From the NCBI GenBank assembly GCA_051653605.1, contig JBOFWL010000022.1, positions 1 to 64,000 of the forward strand: DNA of 64,000 nucleotides, given 5' to 3'. A model generated the notes under the pieces. That model was not told the DNA's origin. It made no database searches and saw nothing but the letters and a program-made list of their open reading frames with translations. Positions 7,762 to 16,612 of this stretch are shown in pieces (within the stretch, counting starts at the first letter, position 1; each line of letters starts with the position of its first letter). A program made the position numbers and the translations under genes. This DNA is from JBOFWL01 sp051653605 (GTDB lineage: Bacteria; Spirochaetota; Brevinematia; Brevinematales; Brevinemataceae).

Positions 7762-8445
7762 TTATTTGGAAGTATCTGTTCCATCCCAAGCGCTAGTAAA
7801 AATACCTAACCCCTTATCAGTATAGGGGTGGAGGATTGCTTCTTCATAAACACTAAGCCCACAAGTTACAGCATCAGCCCCACTTTCAAAGGCATGGGCA
7901 ATTTGGGATCCACTTCTCAAAGCAGCAACAAGAACTTGTGTATCTGAGTCTGATTGAGCATAGGCACTTACGATACCCTCAATATAAGAACGAGTATCTT
8001 CTCCGTTAGCTTCTTTCCACCCTACAAATGGGGATACAAATAAAGAACCTGCATGGGCAGCATAAAGTGCTTGAGAGACAGAAAATACAAGTGTAAGATT
8101 TGTTCGAATATCCATTTCTTCAAGCTTATGAGCGGCTTCTACACCAGCAAATGTGCAGGGAATTTTGATTACGAATAGATCAGACATTGCTTTTAACTCT
8201 TTTGCCATAGCAATCATATCTACAGCCTTATCAAAGTGAGGATTCACCTCTACAGAGATAGGAAAGTCTTCCCAAGTTTTAAACCCTTGCTTAGCTCCCC
8301 ATGCGGCAATCTCTTTAATTACTGAATAAAAGGGCTTACCGCTAGACTGAATATGTCGAGGGTTAGTTGTTATTCCGTCAATACGGAATAATTCGTAGCC
8401 TTTTTGGATTTCATCCATTTTGGCGCTGTCTAAGAAAAATCTCAT
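7762..8445 (-). CDS. sftT: Transaldolase/F6P-aldolase family, probable 6-deoxy-6-sulfofructose transaldolase
   Basis: 227 residues, the size of short FSA/TalC-type transaldolases. Family marks are the N-terminal FFLDSA, DGITTNP at 23-29, and the Schiff-base lysine K94 in FVIKIP. It starts with GGAGG at ideal spacing. Its place between a sulfoquinovosidase, an isomerase, a sulfolactaldehyde-reductase-like enzyme and a TauE exporter indicates the sulfo-TAL route. In that route 6-deoxy-6-sulfofructose is split to sulfolactaldehyde and the three-carbon unit is passed to glyceraldehyde-3-phosphate, giving fructose-6-phosphate. The family also contains simple fructose-6-phosphate and sulfofructose aldolases, so the acceptor reaction is inferred. 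Confidence 0.75.
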   Translation of the reverse strand: MRFFLDSAKMDEIQKGYELFRIDGITTNPRHIQSSGKPFYSVIKEIAAWGAKQGFKTWEDFPISVEVNPHFDKAVDMIAMAKELKAMSDLFVIKIPCTFAGVEAAHKLEEMDIRTNLTLVFSVSQALYAAHAGSLFVSPFVGWKEANGEDTRSYIEGIVSAYAQSDSDTQVLVAALRSGSQIAHAFESGADAVTCGLSVYEEAILHPYTDKGLGIFTSAWDGTDTSK

Positions 8446-8465
8446 TTTTTCCTCCGTTGAATTTT

Positions 8466-9527
8466 CTAAAATAAGGGTAGGGTAATAGTAATACCCTTGT
8501 GTTCTAGGGTGGGATAATTTCCTGTAATCGTCAGTACTTTAGGGGAAGAGCTGGCAATAACCGTCTCTTCTGATTTTGTGCCTGTCAAGGTGGGATTCCA
8601 TGCAAAGAGTTGGTTTTCCAAGACAGTTTCGTCTAAATTAGGGCGTAAAATCCATTCCCGAGAGTCAAAGCCAATGGCTCCTCCTTGATGATGGTTGAGA
8701 TACTCTTGCTCAAAACCTTGATTTTTATAAGCAGAGAGCATATTTTGCCACAACTGAGAAGCATGAGTTCCAACCTTAGTTGCAGCTATCATCTCGGCAT
8801 TGATGCTTGCAACAGCTTCGTCAAGGCGCTTATCTTCTTGAGTTGGTGTAGAGAAATATCGTAGACGAGTTGCTGCAATTTCCACGCCTTGAAATATAGC
8901 ACAAATGACAACCATAACTTTTTTATTAACAGATTTTGCGGTTGCTAATGGGTGACGATAATTTTTAAGGTCTTCATCTCCGGCAACAAGTAAGACAGGC
9001 AATGCAATGTTCTCGGCATCAAAAAGCTTACGTATTTCTGCTTGAATTTGAAACTCTGACATTCCTGCCTTCAAGTTTTTAACCCCATCTTCGAGTAATT
9101 TTGCAGCCCTTTGGCTGAGATTTTCAGCAATTTTTATCTGTTCAGGTGAAAGCTGTAGACGCAGACGTTTAATACCGTTAAAGTCCTCCGTAGCGTTTGG
9201 TAGAGGAAAGTCACTTAATACTTTCTTTCCTTTGATTAAATTTTGTAAATTGGATCCAGGACCTTCTACCCAAGAAAAACTCTTCACGGGAAAAGAACTA
9301 TTAAAAATTTCTTTTTCTATACGTAAAGCCTCGTTATTAGAACAATAGGCAAAAGCCTCATTTTGGGTAATCCAAATAAAACCTAAACCCATTTCGGAAT
9401 AAAAATTCATGGAACTTTCTCCACCTGAAAACCAAGCAAAGCTAGTCCGTTTACCCAATAAAACGCCATCAAAGCCCTTTGTAAATAGGTATTCTCTTGT
9501 TTTTTTTACAGCATATTCGTGGAGCAC
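8466..9527 (-). CDS. M24 (creatinase/prolidase-fold) protein lacking metal ligands
   Basis: 353 residues with a GTG start after AGGAGGAAGATT. The C-terminal half has the pita-bread fold pattern: AENLSQRAAKLLEDGVKNL, then EFQIQAEIRKLF, and HHQGGAIGF. The paired Asp ligands expected of active M24 metallopeptidases are not there: the region that should carry them reads VVICAIFQGVEIAATRLR. The protein therefore resembles creatinase, the metal-free relative that uses the His for catalysis, more than a peptidase. It sits between the sulfoquinovosidase and the transaldolase, within the operon. Its role in sulfosugar metabolism is unknown to me. Confidence 0.7.
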   Translation of the reverse strand: MLHEYAVKKTREYLFTKGFDGVLLGKRTSFAWFSGGESSMNFYSEMGLGFIWITQNEAFAYCSNNEALRIEKEIFNSSFPVKSFSWVEGPGSNLQNLIKGKKVLSDFPLPNATEDFNGIKRLRLQLSPEQIKIAENLSQRAAKLLEDGVKNLKAGMSEFQIQAEIRKLFDAENIALPVLLVAGDEDLKNYRHPLATAKSVNKKVMVVICAIFQGVEIAATRLRYFSTPTQEDKRLDEAVASINAEMIAATKVGTHASQLWQNMLSAYKNQGFEQEYLNHHQGGAIGFDSREWILRPNLDETVLENQLFAWNPTLTGTKSEETVIASSSPKVLTITGNYPTLEHKGITITLPLF

Positions 9528-9537
9528 AATCTTCCTC

Positions 9538-11529
9538 CTAAAGTGTTTTAAGAGCTAAAAATTGCTCTTTAAAGGGTGATGATTTCTTGATAAAAGCAGG
9601 GATTTGTCCTAAAGGTGCTTTCACAGATACGGTTTTACCCCCCTGAAATATCTCCCCTGACCAGAGATGGACCCACTCATCTTTGGGAAGATAAACTTCC
9701 CAAGAGGTGACGTCACTCTTCCAAACAGGGGCAACAAGAATATCGGAACCCAATAGATATTGATAGTCTTGACAAAAAGCATCCGTATCGTGAGGATATT
9801 CAAAGAATATAGGACGCATTAGAGGGAATCCTTTATCAGAACCTTCCTGAACAAAAGGCTTGCGATAAGAAGTAAGTCCTTTAAAAATACGTACCATTCG
9901 GGCAAGAAAGGTCATCTGGTAAGAACTGTCATATATTTGGACATTGTCGTTAGGGCGATTTGTTTCGTGAGAGCGCATCATTCCTGTAAAGGCACAGAAT
10001 TCTGCCCAACGCAGATTAAGCTCTACAGTTCGAACATTACCAAAAAGAGATGTGTAACCTCCTAAGTCACTGTGATGGAAGGCAAATCCGCTAACCCCAG
10101 AGGACAAAGCCGCAGGTATAACTGTTGCTAATCCGTCATCTTTTGTAAAGTCTACAGATTGATCTCCCGCCCATAAGATAGGGCAGTATTTTTGCGTATA
10201 GGTACCAGCGGCACGCATGAAAACAAAAGCTTCTCCTTGCTTATTACGGGAACGTAAAGCAATATCGTTTACCTTTGCCCAAAGGGTAGGCCACTCATTA
10301 TGTCGTTTGATGGCACTACCATGAGCGAGGTGACAATCGGTGGGCAGATATTCACCAAAATCTGCCATCCAACCTTCAAGGCCATTATCTAACATCTCTT
10401 TTCCAAGAATACGTTCTGCAAACCATTGGCAAACTTCATCTCGTGTAAAATCAGGGATTCCGCAGTAAAACTCACCAAAGTCTACCTCATATATTTCTCC
10501 GTCTTTATTGCGAACAAGAAAATCTTTTTCTTTTGCTTCGGCAAAGAGAGGGCCATCTATGGCAAGATAGCAGTTGGCATAGCCAAGGAATCGAATTCCC
10601 TGCTTCTTTAAGGTTACCAATTTTTGTTTAAAATCTGGGTATCGCTTTGAATCAAATTGCCAGTTCCACATGAGTCGCTGACCAAAACTTGTCATACGGA
10701 TTCCCTGCCAATCTTGAGCCCAAACAGCACTGATATCTACACCATGTTGCATGAGGCTTTTGAGGCGGTTTTCTATTTTTTCCCAACCACCTTGAATCCC
10801 GAGGATAAAACCATCATCTACCCAAGAAGGTAGAGTTTCCTGCCGTCCTAAATGAGCCGTAACTTTTTCCATAAGCTGATAGTAGTTATTTCCTTCCCAA
10901 AAAAACATTCGAGAAGGTACTTCCCAATGATGAACTTCGTGGAAATTTTCATCACGAAAATCAAATTCACCATAGGTATAGCTATCAACAAGCATATAAT
11001 ATTGTTGGCTAGACAGGTAGGAAGGTTGAGGATAGTTGGTATTCCAATAATCTCCCCCTGACATCCCTGTGACATCCGATTGCCATGTAATGTAGGTATT
11101 TTTATTTCGCCCAACTCCTGGTTCAGAACTCCATATAGGAAAGAGCTTTCCTCGTAAGTTAAAGTGGCTCATTTGTTCTCCAAGCCCATAAATATGTTCA
11201 GAAGGATTTGAAACAACTCTCATCCAAAAACGCGAATATGGTCTAGAAGCAGAAAAATAAACAGCCGTACCAGAGACTTCTTCTTTGAAAGTAAGAGTTA
11301 ACTCTTCTTCGCCGTAGAAAAATCTAAGGCTGCCTTGCTTTTCTTCAACATGTCGTAGAGGAATTTTTTCATCAGTTCTATCTTTGATTTTGAAATTTCC
11401 ACGGTACATAACAATATCTTCTTTACCGAAACCTACAAAAAAGGCTGGGTTTTCTGAAGAATGCTGAAAAATAAGTACATCGCCTAACCAAACTTTGCAA
11501 AATTCTTTGGTATTTTCTATACGGAACAT
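9538..11529 (-). CDS. yihQ: Sulfoquinovosidase, GH31 family (YihQ-type)
   Basis: 663 residues without a signal peptide, so cytoplasmic. It hydrolyses sulfoquinovosides such as sulfoquinovosyl glycerol to free sulfoquinovose. The match to E. coli YihQ extends through the diagnostic regions. Nucleophile D390 lies in GWMADFGEYLP and acid/base D456 in WAGDQSVD. The sulfonate-pocket residues known from YihQ (Arg301, Trp304, Tyr508) are kept as R285 and W288 in GQRLMWNW and Y492 in HHSDLGGYTSLF. Ordinary GH31 alpha-glucosidases lack this set. AAGGAG precedes the ATG. It lies ten bases upstream of the M24-like gene. Confidence 0.92.
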   Translation of the reverse strand: MFRIENTKEFCKVWLGDVLIFQHSSENPAFFVGFGKEDIVMYRGNFKIKDRTDEKIPLRHVEEKQGSLRFFYGEEELTLTFKEEVSGTAVYFSASRPYSRFWMRVVSNPSEHIYGLGEQMSHFNLRGKLFPIWSSEPGVGRNKNTYITWQSDVTGMSGGDYWNTNYPQPSYLSSQQYYMLVDSYTYGEFDFRDENFHEVHHWEVPSRMFFWEGNNYYQLMEKVTAHLGRQETLPSWVDDGFILGIQGGWEKIENRLKSLMQHGVDISAVWAQDWQGIRMTSFGQRLMWNWQFDSKRYPDFKQKLVTLKKQGIRFLGYANCYLAIDGPLFAEAKEKDFLVRNKDGEIYEVDFGEFYCGIPDFTRDEVCQWFAERILGKEMLDNGLEGWMADFGEYLPTDCHLAHGSAIKRHNEWPTLWAKVNDIALRSRNKQGEAFVFMRAAGTYTQKYCPILWAGDQSVDFTKDDGLATVIPAALSSGVSGFAFHHSDLGGYTSLFGNVRTVELNLRWAEFCAFTGMMRSHETNRPNDNVQIYDSSYQMTFLARMVRIFKGLTSYRKPFVQEGSDKGFPLMRPIFFEYPHDTDAFCQDYQYLLGSDILVAPVWKSDVTSWEVYLPKDEWVHLWSGEIFQGGKTVSVKAPLGQIPAFIKKSSPFKEQFLALKTL

Positions 11530-11548
11530 GATTTCTCCTTAAATAGGG

Positions 11549-12871
11549 CTATACTTTAATAACTTCCCAACCATTCAGTAGGGCAAAAACCTCAAAACTC
11601 TTTGTTTGATCGCCGTAAGCAAGGGAAATATGGTGGGCAAAACCTTTTCTAATGAGGGTATCAAATACTTTTGATGCTCCATTATCAAATTTTGCTTTAA
11701 GGAAAGTCCCTTTAAGAAGCTTTTCCATAGGCAATGCTGTCCCTTTTTCCATAAAAATGCGAGTTTTTCCTAACATGGTGTCAATACGGAAAGTGCTGAA
11801 GTCTCCAGTTTTATGAACGAATCCTGCTGTAACCCCTCTACCACCAGCAAAGAAAGTATCTAAAGATTTTGGGCTTTTACCGTCAGAAAGGGGATAAGGG
11901 GCATCACCACCATGCCAAAGCAGGGCTGTATCATCAGAGAAAATTTGCGAAAAATCAGCACAGAAGGGGTATTCTTCACCAATAACTCTATTAAGGAACA
12001 TCGTAAGGGCAATTTGAACATCTCCCTCAGGAGCCATAATATATCCCTTTGTTTGAAGTAGAGACATTACCGCACAGGGGCTTGTTCCATAAGCAGGACC
12101 AAACTCAGGCCAGTTACGTACGGTGACTACTTTAAGGTTGTTGCTATCCATAAATTTCTTGGCGCTAGCTGCAAGTCGAGAAATTAGCTGAATTTGTTTA
12201 TCTGACATTTCAGATATATCTTCAAATGCAGAAGTAAATTCTTTTTTGAAAACCTCAATCTCAGCATCAGTTACTTCTTGATTGTAGAAGCTTTCTAAAG
12301 TGTAGTGCTCTAACATTACGTTAGATTCTCTCATAAAAGGAAGTTCATCAATAGCAAGATCATAAAAACCTTGGGCTCGAGCTCCGACCATTCCTATAGT
12401 TAAGCCTTTCATGGCACGCATCATGCGAATGGCATCAATCCAATGACTATCTACTTTGTCGCTGATACTGTATGTAAAGTTTTGGACACCCATTTTGGCA
12501 AGGTTTGCTCCATCTAATTGCAATCCTACCATGGAATTATATCTAATCTTCCCTCCATTATAAGGAGCTTCGGGCAATGCCCAAAGGTAGAGGGGTTTAT
12601 TAACTTTTTGATTAATAATAAGGGCAAGATGTCCTAAATGAAAAGTTGCACTACAAAGAATAAGACCATCTAAATTTTTTGAAGCAAAAAAGTCAGCGGA
12701 TTTATGCGCATCTTCAGGCTCGATGACCACTTCGGGGTAAATAATAAGTTCAATATTTTCTTGTTTTTTAAGATGGTCAAGCTTAGCATTATACTCTGCT
12801 AAGGCAGATTCCCAGTCAAAAGTTTTACGTACAAAACAGACGACCCCAATTGTTGCGATTCCTTTTTTCAT
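11549..12871 (-). CDS. sftI: L-fucose isomerase-family ketol isomerase, probable sulfoquinovose isomerase
   Basis: 440 residues of the L-fucose/L-arabinose isomerase-like family, with a Rossmann-like N-terminal half (LDGLILCSATFHLG, then IGMVGARAQGFYD) and a C-terminal catalytic domain. In the sulfo-TAL pathway an enzyme of this family (SftI) converts sulfoquinovose to 6-deoxy-6-sulfofructose, unlike the AGE-fold YihS of E. coli. The ATG directly follows the TAA of the upstream reductase gene, with GGAGG inside that gene, so translation is coupled. Assignment to sulfoquinovose rests on the adjacent YihQ gene; the fold alone would allow other sugars. Confidence 0.78.
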   Translation of the reverse strand: MKKGIATIGVVCFVRKTFDWESALAEYNAKLDHLKKQENIELIIYPEVVIEPEDAHKSADFFASKNLDGLILCSATFHLGHLALIINQKVNKPLYLWALPEAPYNGGKIRYNSMVGLQLDGANLAKMGVQNFTYSISDKVDSHWIDAIRMMRAMKGLTIGMVGARAQGFYDLAIDELPFMRESNVMLEHYTLESFYNQEVTDAEIEVFKKEFTSAFEDISEMSDKQIQLISRLAASAKKFMDSNNLKVVTVRNWPEFGPAYGTSPCAVMSLLQTKGYIMAPEGDVQIALTMFLNRVIGEEYPFCADFSQIFSDDTALLWHGGDAPYPLSDGKSPKSLDTFFAGGRGVTAGFVHKTGDFSTFRIDTMLGKTRIFMEKGTALPMEKLLKGTFLKAKFDNGASKVFDTLIRKGFAHHISLAYGDQTKSFEVFALLNGWEVIKV

Positions 12872-13741
12872 TTATTCCTCCGCGATATCTCTAACAGCTT
12901 TGAAGGTTGCTGAGAAATCTTCTTTTCCCATACCTAATTTCATAGCATGGTCGTAGATTTTTTTTGTATTTTCCATCCCTTGTAATTTCAATCCATATTG
13001 CTGGGCAATACGCTCAACAATGTAGACATCTTTATGCATATTTTCAACAGAAAAGGCAGTGGGGAAGTCGTTATTTTGAATATTTTTATACTTACCGCTG
13101 AGATAGAAGTTTTGCCCTCCACCGTAAGAGATGGCCTTTTCAAAGGTTTCAGGGCTAATGCCTGCTTTTTGGGCAAGAAGAATCATCTCATTAACCCCGT
13201 TTTGAATTTGAGAAACAAGATTATTATGGCAAGCTTTCATTACAAGCCCTGCACCATTTGCTCCAAGATGAATAACATTATTTCCCATACACAATAAGAT
13301 ATCTTTAATTTTTTCATAAGATTGCTTGTTGCCACCTACATAGATCCCTAAGGTGCCGTCAATAGCTGCAGCTTTTGACTTAACAAGCGGACAGTCGAGG
13401 AAATCAGCCCCAGTTTTTTTGATTGTTTCGGCGACTTCAATAGATGCATCAGGGTCTATGGTACTCATATCTATCCAAATTTTGCCGGCTTTAAAGGCTG
13501 GAAGAACCTCTTGGCAGAGGGCACGTACATGCTCACTTTTGGGAATAATCGATAAAATTATATCTGATTTTTCAACAACTTCTTTTGCAGAAGAGGCACC
13601 TTTTGCTCCACTTTTCATAAGAACCTCAATTTTTTGAGGGTCTAAATCATATACCAATACAGTGTCATTTGTTCGTTTTTTAACTAAATTTTGAGACATG
13701 GGCTCACCCATAATACCCAATCCGATAAATCCAATAGTCAT
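12872..13741 (-). CDS. Beta-hydroxyacid dehydrogenase, probable 3-sulfolactaldehyde reductase
   Basis: 289 residues of the 3-hydroxyisobutyrate dehydrogenase family. It has the nucleotide-binding GFIGLGIMGEPM at the N-terminus, DCPLVKSKAAA in the substrate loop, and the catalytic Lys in GLVMKACHNNL. YihU, which reduces sulfolactaldehyde to 2,3-dihydroxypropane-1-sulfonate (DHPS), belongs to this family. I use the ATG at 13741, which has GGAGG five bases before it, not the upstream TTG at 13753 whose codons overlap that ribosome binding site. Reduction would regenerate NAD+ in a fermenting cell; oxidation to sulfolactate cannot be excluded from sequence. Confidence 0.78.
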   Translation of the reverse strand: MTIGFIGLGIMGEPMSQNLVKKRTNDTVLVYDLDPQKIEVLMKSGAKGASSAKEVVEKSDIILSIIPKSEHVRALCQEVLPAFKAGKIWIDMSTIDPDASIEVAETIKKTGADFLDCPLVKSKAAAIDGTLGIYVGGNKQSYEKIKDILLCMGNNVIHLGANGAGLVMKACHNNLVSQIQNGVNEMILLAQKAGISPETFEKAISYGGGQNFYLSGKYKNIQNNDFPTAFSVENMHKDVYIVERIAQQYGLKLQGMENTKKIYDHAMKLGMGKEDFSATFKAVRDIAEE

Positions 13742-13763
13742 GAAGTCCTCCAAATATAATTTT

Positions 13764-14513
13764 TTATTTTGCGATATAAAGTAAAAAGCGGTTTACTACG
13801 GTAACAATACCTCCCAACACTAAAACACTGTTGAGGATGTAATCAAAAAACCTTTTTGACACTTTATTTGCTCCAACATGCCCAAGAAGAACAGCGGCAA
13901 CTAGAATAGGGGCAGATATCAGAATGTAGCGCCCAACTTCAAAAGTGAATTGATTTGTGATTAAACTCTGAATAATAATAATCCCATTTAATATCAACCA
14001 TAATACTGAAAGAGTTGCTCGAAATTCATTTTTGTCCTTTAATACCAAGCTGGCATAGATGACAATCAGTGGACCTCCAGAGACGAAGGCTCCCTGAATA
14101 ATTCCCCCTAAAAAAGTAATGAGATATAAAAACCACTGGGGGATTTTTTCAAAGCTTAACCCTTGAAGACGGGCAATCCCTAAAATACCCGCGATAACCA
14201 TCACACACCCTAAAGCTATTAAGAGGATATTTTGAGGTAGATAAGCATAGAGTATAAATCCTAATGGGAGCCCAGCCCCTGCACATATTAAGATAGTTTT
14301 CAATATATCCCATCGCGTATACCGGTATTTATGGACTACTAACATTAAAGGTTGGGCTGTACCTAGAGTTAAAAGCAGGGGTTTTGCGATCCCAATACCT
14401 AGTATAGGGATAACAAAAGGCATCGCTAAAATAGTACAACCAAATCCTGTTAAGGCACTAAGAAAGTGAGTAGCAAAAATTACAAAACCTAAAAGTAGGG
14501 CGGTAATACTCAC
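13764..14513 (-). CDS. TauE/SafE family permease, probable sulfonate exporter
   Basis: 249 residues and about eight membrane helices in two half-repeats. They carry the family marks LTGFGCTILAMPF near residue 20 and GGIIQGAFVSGGPL near residue 140. The start is GTG with AGGAG upstream. TauE/SafE proteins move sulfonates and sulfite across the inner membrane and accompany sulfoglycolysis genes in many bacteria. Here the likely job is to export DHPS or sulfolactate, since the operon encodes no C-S bond cleavage. Confidence 0.82.
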   Translation of the reverse strand: MSITALLLGFVIFATHFLSALTGFGCTILAMPFVIPILGIGIAKPLLLTLGTAQPLMLVVHKYRYTRWDILKTILICAGAGLPLGFILYAYLPQNILLIALGCVMVIAGILGIARLQGLSFEKIPQWFLYLITFLGGIIQGAFVSGGPLIVIYASLVLKDKNEFRATLSVLWLILNGIIIIQSLITNQFTFEVGRYILISAPILVAAVLLGHVGANKVSKRFFDYILNSVLVLGGIVTVVNRFLLYIAK

Positions 14514-14522
14514 GATATACTC

Positions 14523-15806
14523 CTAAAGACCCATTAAACGTGGTAAGAAGAGGCAGAGGCTAGGAACAAAAGTAATAAGGAAAATAATAGCTATTTCTAA
14601 GATGATAAAAGGAATACTTTCTCTAACAACCTCTTGTAAAGGCACTTTAGAAATATCAGATGCAAGAAAGAGAACCAAGCCCATAGGAGGTGTAAGTAAC
14701 CCTATTGTCATATTGATACTCATTACGATACCAAAATGCAATGGGTCAATTCCTAAATTCATTAGGGCAGGCCCAAGAATAGGAGCAAAGATTAAAATAG
14801 CAGGTCCTGCATCTAAGAACATACCAATCACTAGAAGAAGGATATTTACTAAGAAGAAAGCAATATAAGCATTTCCTCCCAGAGAATGCATAAAGGAATT
14901 GACAACATGTGAAACAGGAGAGAGCGAAACAACGACGGCAAATCCTGCAGCTACGGCAACCATCAGGAGGACAGCAGAAGCGTTGATAGCAACATCGCGG
15001 AACATGGAGAAAAGCTGTGAAGGCTTGAGAGTTCTATACACACAAAATGAGATAATTAAAGCATAGGCAACAGCAACAGCTGCAGCTTCTGTAGGAGTAA
15101 AAATTCCTCCATAAATGCCTCCCAAGATAATAACAGGCGTTAATAATGCTAAAAAGGAGTGGCGAATTTGAGTCAGGCGTTCTTTAACGGATGCTTTTGG
15201 GCGTTGGAAGTTGAATCCTTTTTTAATACAAAGGAAATAGTTGAGGATCATCAAGCTTCCTGCAAAAATCAATCCTGGAATAACAGCTCCAATAAACATA
15301 GCACCCACAGAAACGTTCATTGTAAATGCATAGATAAGCATAATACCACTGGGAGGAATAATAGGTCCAAGAACTGTAGCAGCTCCTGTGACCGCAGCAG
15401 CATAAGAACGTGAAAAACCGTTGCGCGCCATTTCAGGGATAAGCATATTTCCAACGGCAGAAGTTGCGGCAACTGCAGAGCCGGTTAAGGCAGAGAACAA
15501 AGTAGCAGATAAGATTATAACATGCCCTAAAGATCCCTTAACATGCCCTACCATTACTTGAGAGAACCCGATAATACGTTCGGTAATGCGACCCTTACCC
15601 ATCACAGCTCCTGCTAAAATAAAGAAAGGTAATGCCAGAAGAGTGAAATTCTCAAGGGAGTTGTTAATACGGTTAAAAAGAGTGGAAATCATAACCCCTT
15701 GCCCTGCCATTAAGACTTCAATTAAAGGAGCCGCAGCAAGAGCAAAAAGAACAGGCAACCCAAGGATCATAAATACTAAAAATAAAATAAAAAATGTAAC
15801 TGTCAT
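14523..15806 (-). CDS. dctM: TRAP transporter large permease (DctM)
   Basis: 427 residues with about twelve membrane segments, normal for DctM. Characteristic stretches are LPFFILAGAVMGKGRI, SALTGSAVAATSAVG, PPSGIMLIYAF and FLDAGPAILIFAPIL. It couples sodium flow to solute import with DctQ and the DctP at 6608-7723. It starts one base after the dctQ stop. It belongs to the sulfoquinovose operon and is the likely uptake route for its substrate. Confidence 0.93.
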   Translation of the reverse strand: MTVTFFILFLVFMILGLPVLFALAAAPLIEVLMAGQGVMISTLFNRINNSLENFTLLALPFFILAGAVMGKGRITERIIGFSQVMVGHVKGSLGHVIILSATLFSALTGSAVAATSAVGNMLIPEMARNGFSRSYAAAVTGAATVLGPIIPPSGIMLIYAFTMNVSVGAMFIGAVIPGLIFAGSLMILNYFLCIKKGFNFQRPKASVKERLTQIRHSFLALLTPVIILGGIYGGIFTPTEAAAVAVAYALIISFCVYRTLKPSQLFSMFRDVAINASAVLLMVAVAAGFAVVVSLSPVSHVVNSFMHSLGGNAYIAFFLVNILLLVIGMFLDAGPAILIFAPILGPALMNLGIDPLHFGIVMSINMTIGLLTPPMGLVLFLASDISKVPLQEVVRESIPFIILEIAIIFLITFVPSLCLFLPRLMGL

Positions 15807-15807
15807 G

Positions 15808-16377
15808 TTAACCTTCTTCAGAGGGATTTTCAGAAACAGATTGGAAAGGATCTACTCCGATACCACAGTCTTTGGGAAATAGATTGAGTAAAAAGCAAAG
15901 TGACGTAAATAGGCGCTGAATCGCAATAGTTATCATAAAAAGAAGAGATACAGGTATTATAGCGTATATCATTGCAACTGTGAGAGGTAGCTGAACCAAA
16001 CGCACACCCATACCAGATGTAAAAGCTTTAATAGCAAAGGGGTACCAAATAAAACCAGTAAAGACAATAAATATTACATAGATGATTTCTAAAATATATT
16101 GAAATTTTGTGTTCTTGAAACGATCGGAAACAAGCGTCATGGAGATATTTTTATCACTATATATTAAATAGGGTAAGCATAGGTAGGACATCCATAGCAT
16201 CAGATATACCGCTAATTCCTCGGGCCAAGGAAGAGGAGAATTAAAGAAATACCGTAAGGTGACCTGTAATACGATGATGGCCGTCATGATAAACAAAAGA
16301 ACAGTAGCAAAATTTACAAAAATCTTACAAATTAGTTTATGAAATTTATCAATACCAGAAAAGATATGAACGAGCAT
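15808..16377 (-). CDS. dctQ: TRAP transporter small permease (DctQ), first gene of the sulfoquinovose operon
   Basis: 189 residues, four predicted membrane helices, with the DctQ pattern LRYFFNSPLPWPEELAVYLMLWM. GGAGG lies before the ATG. It is the first gene after the operon promoter at 16433-16460 and shares a divergent control region with the LacI-type regulator. Confidence 0.9.
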   Translation of the reverse strand: MLVHIFSGIDKFHKLICKIFVNFATVLLFIMTAIIVLQVTLRYFFNSPLPWPEELAVYLMLWMSYLCLPYLIYSDKNISMTLVSDRFKNTKFQYILEIIYVIFIVFTGFIWYPFAIKAFTSGMGVRLVQLPLTVAMIYAIIPVSLLFMITIAIQRLFTSLCFLLNLFPKDCGIGVDPFQSVSENPSEEG

Positions 16378-16409
16378 AGACCCTCCAAGGTTTAATTTTA
16401 GTTCTTTGT

Positions 16410-16419
16410 AAAACGTTTT
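16410..16419. promoter_or_regulatory. Candidate LacI-family operator (operon side)
   Basis: Perfect palindrome AAAACGTTTT with the central CG typical of LacI-family sites, lying a few bases downstream of the operon -10 box, where binding would block transcription. The core AACGTTTT recurs at the regulator's own start. Confidence 0.55.
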
Positions 16420-16432
16420 TATTTGTAAATCT

Positions 16433-16460
16433 ATTATAAAATATCCTAGAAAATAGTCAA
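16433..16460 (-). promoter_or_regulatory. Sulfoquinovose operon promoter
   Basis: Minus-strand -35 TTGACT (16455-16460) and -10 TATAAT (16433-16438), 16-bp spacing, about 55 bp upstream of dctQ. Confidence 0.75.
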
Positions 16461-16552
16461 CGGGTTATTACTTTTTTTTAATATTTTTATAATTTGTTAT
16501 ATAATAGTTATTTAAAATTTCATCAAAAAAATGATATAAAGAATAAAATCCT

Positions 16553-16581
16553 TTGCAATCTATATAATATTGTTTTATAAT
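16553..16581 (+). promoter_or_regulatory. Promoter of the LacI-type regulator
   Basis: -35 TTGCAA (16553-16558), 17 bp, -10 TATAAT (16576-16581). The predicted start of transcription falls next to the second operator core at 16591-16598. Confidence 0.7.
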
Positions 16582-16588
16582 GGTGTGT

Positions 16589-16599
16589 ATAACGTTTTA
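16589..16599. promoter_or_regulatory. Candidate LacI-family operator (regulator side)
   Basis: ATAACGTTTTA shares AACGTTTT with the palindrome at 16410-16419 and overlaps the likely transcription start of the regulator, consistent with autorepression. Confidence 0.45.
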
Positions 16600-16612
16600 A
16601 AAGGGATAGTGC

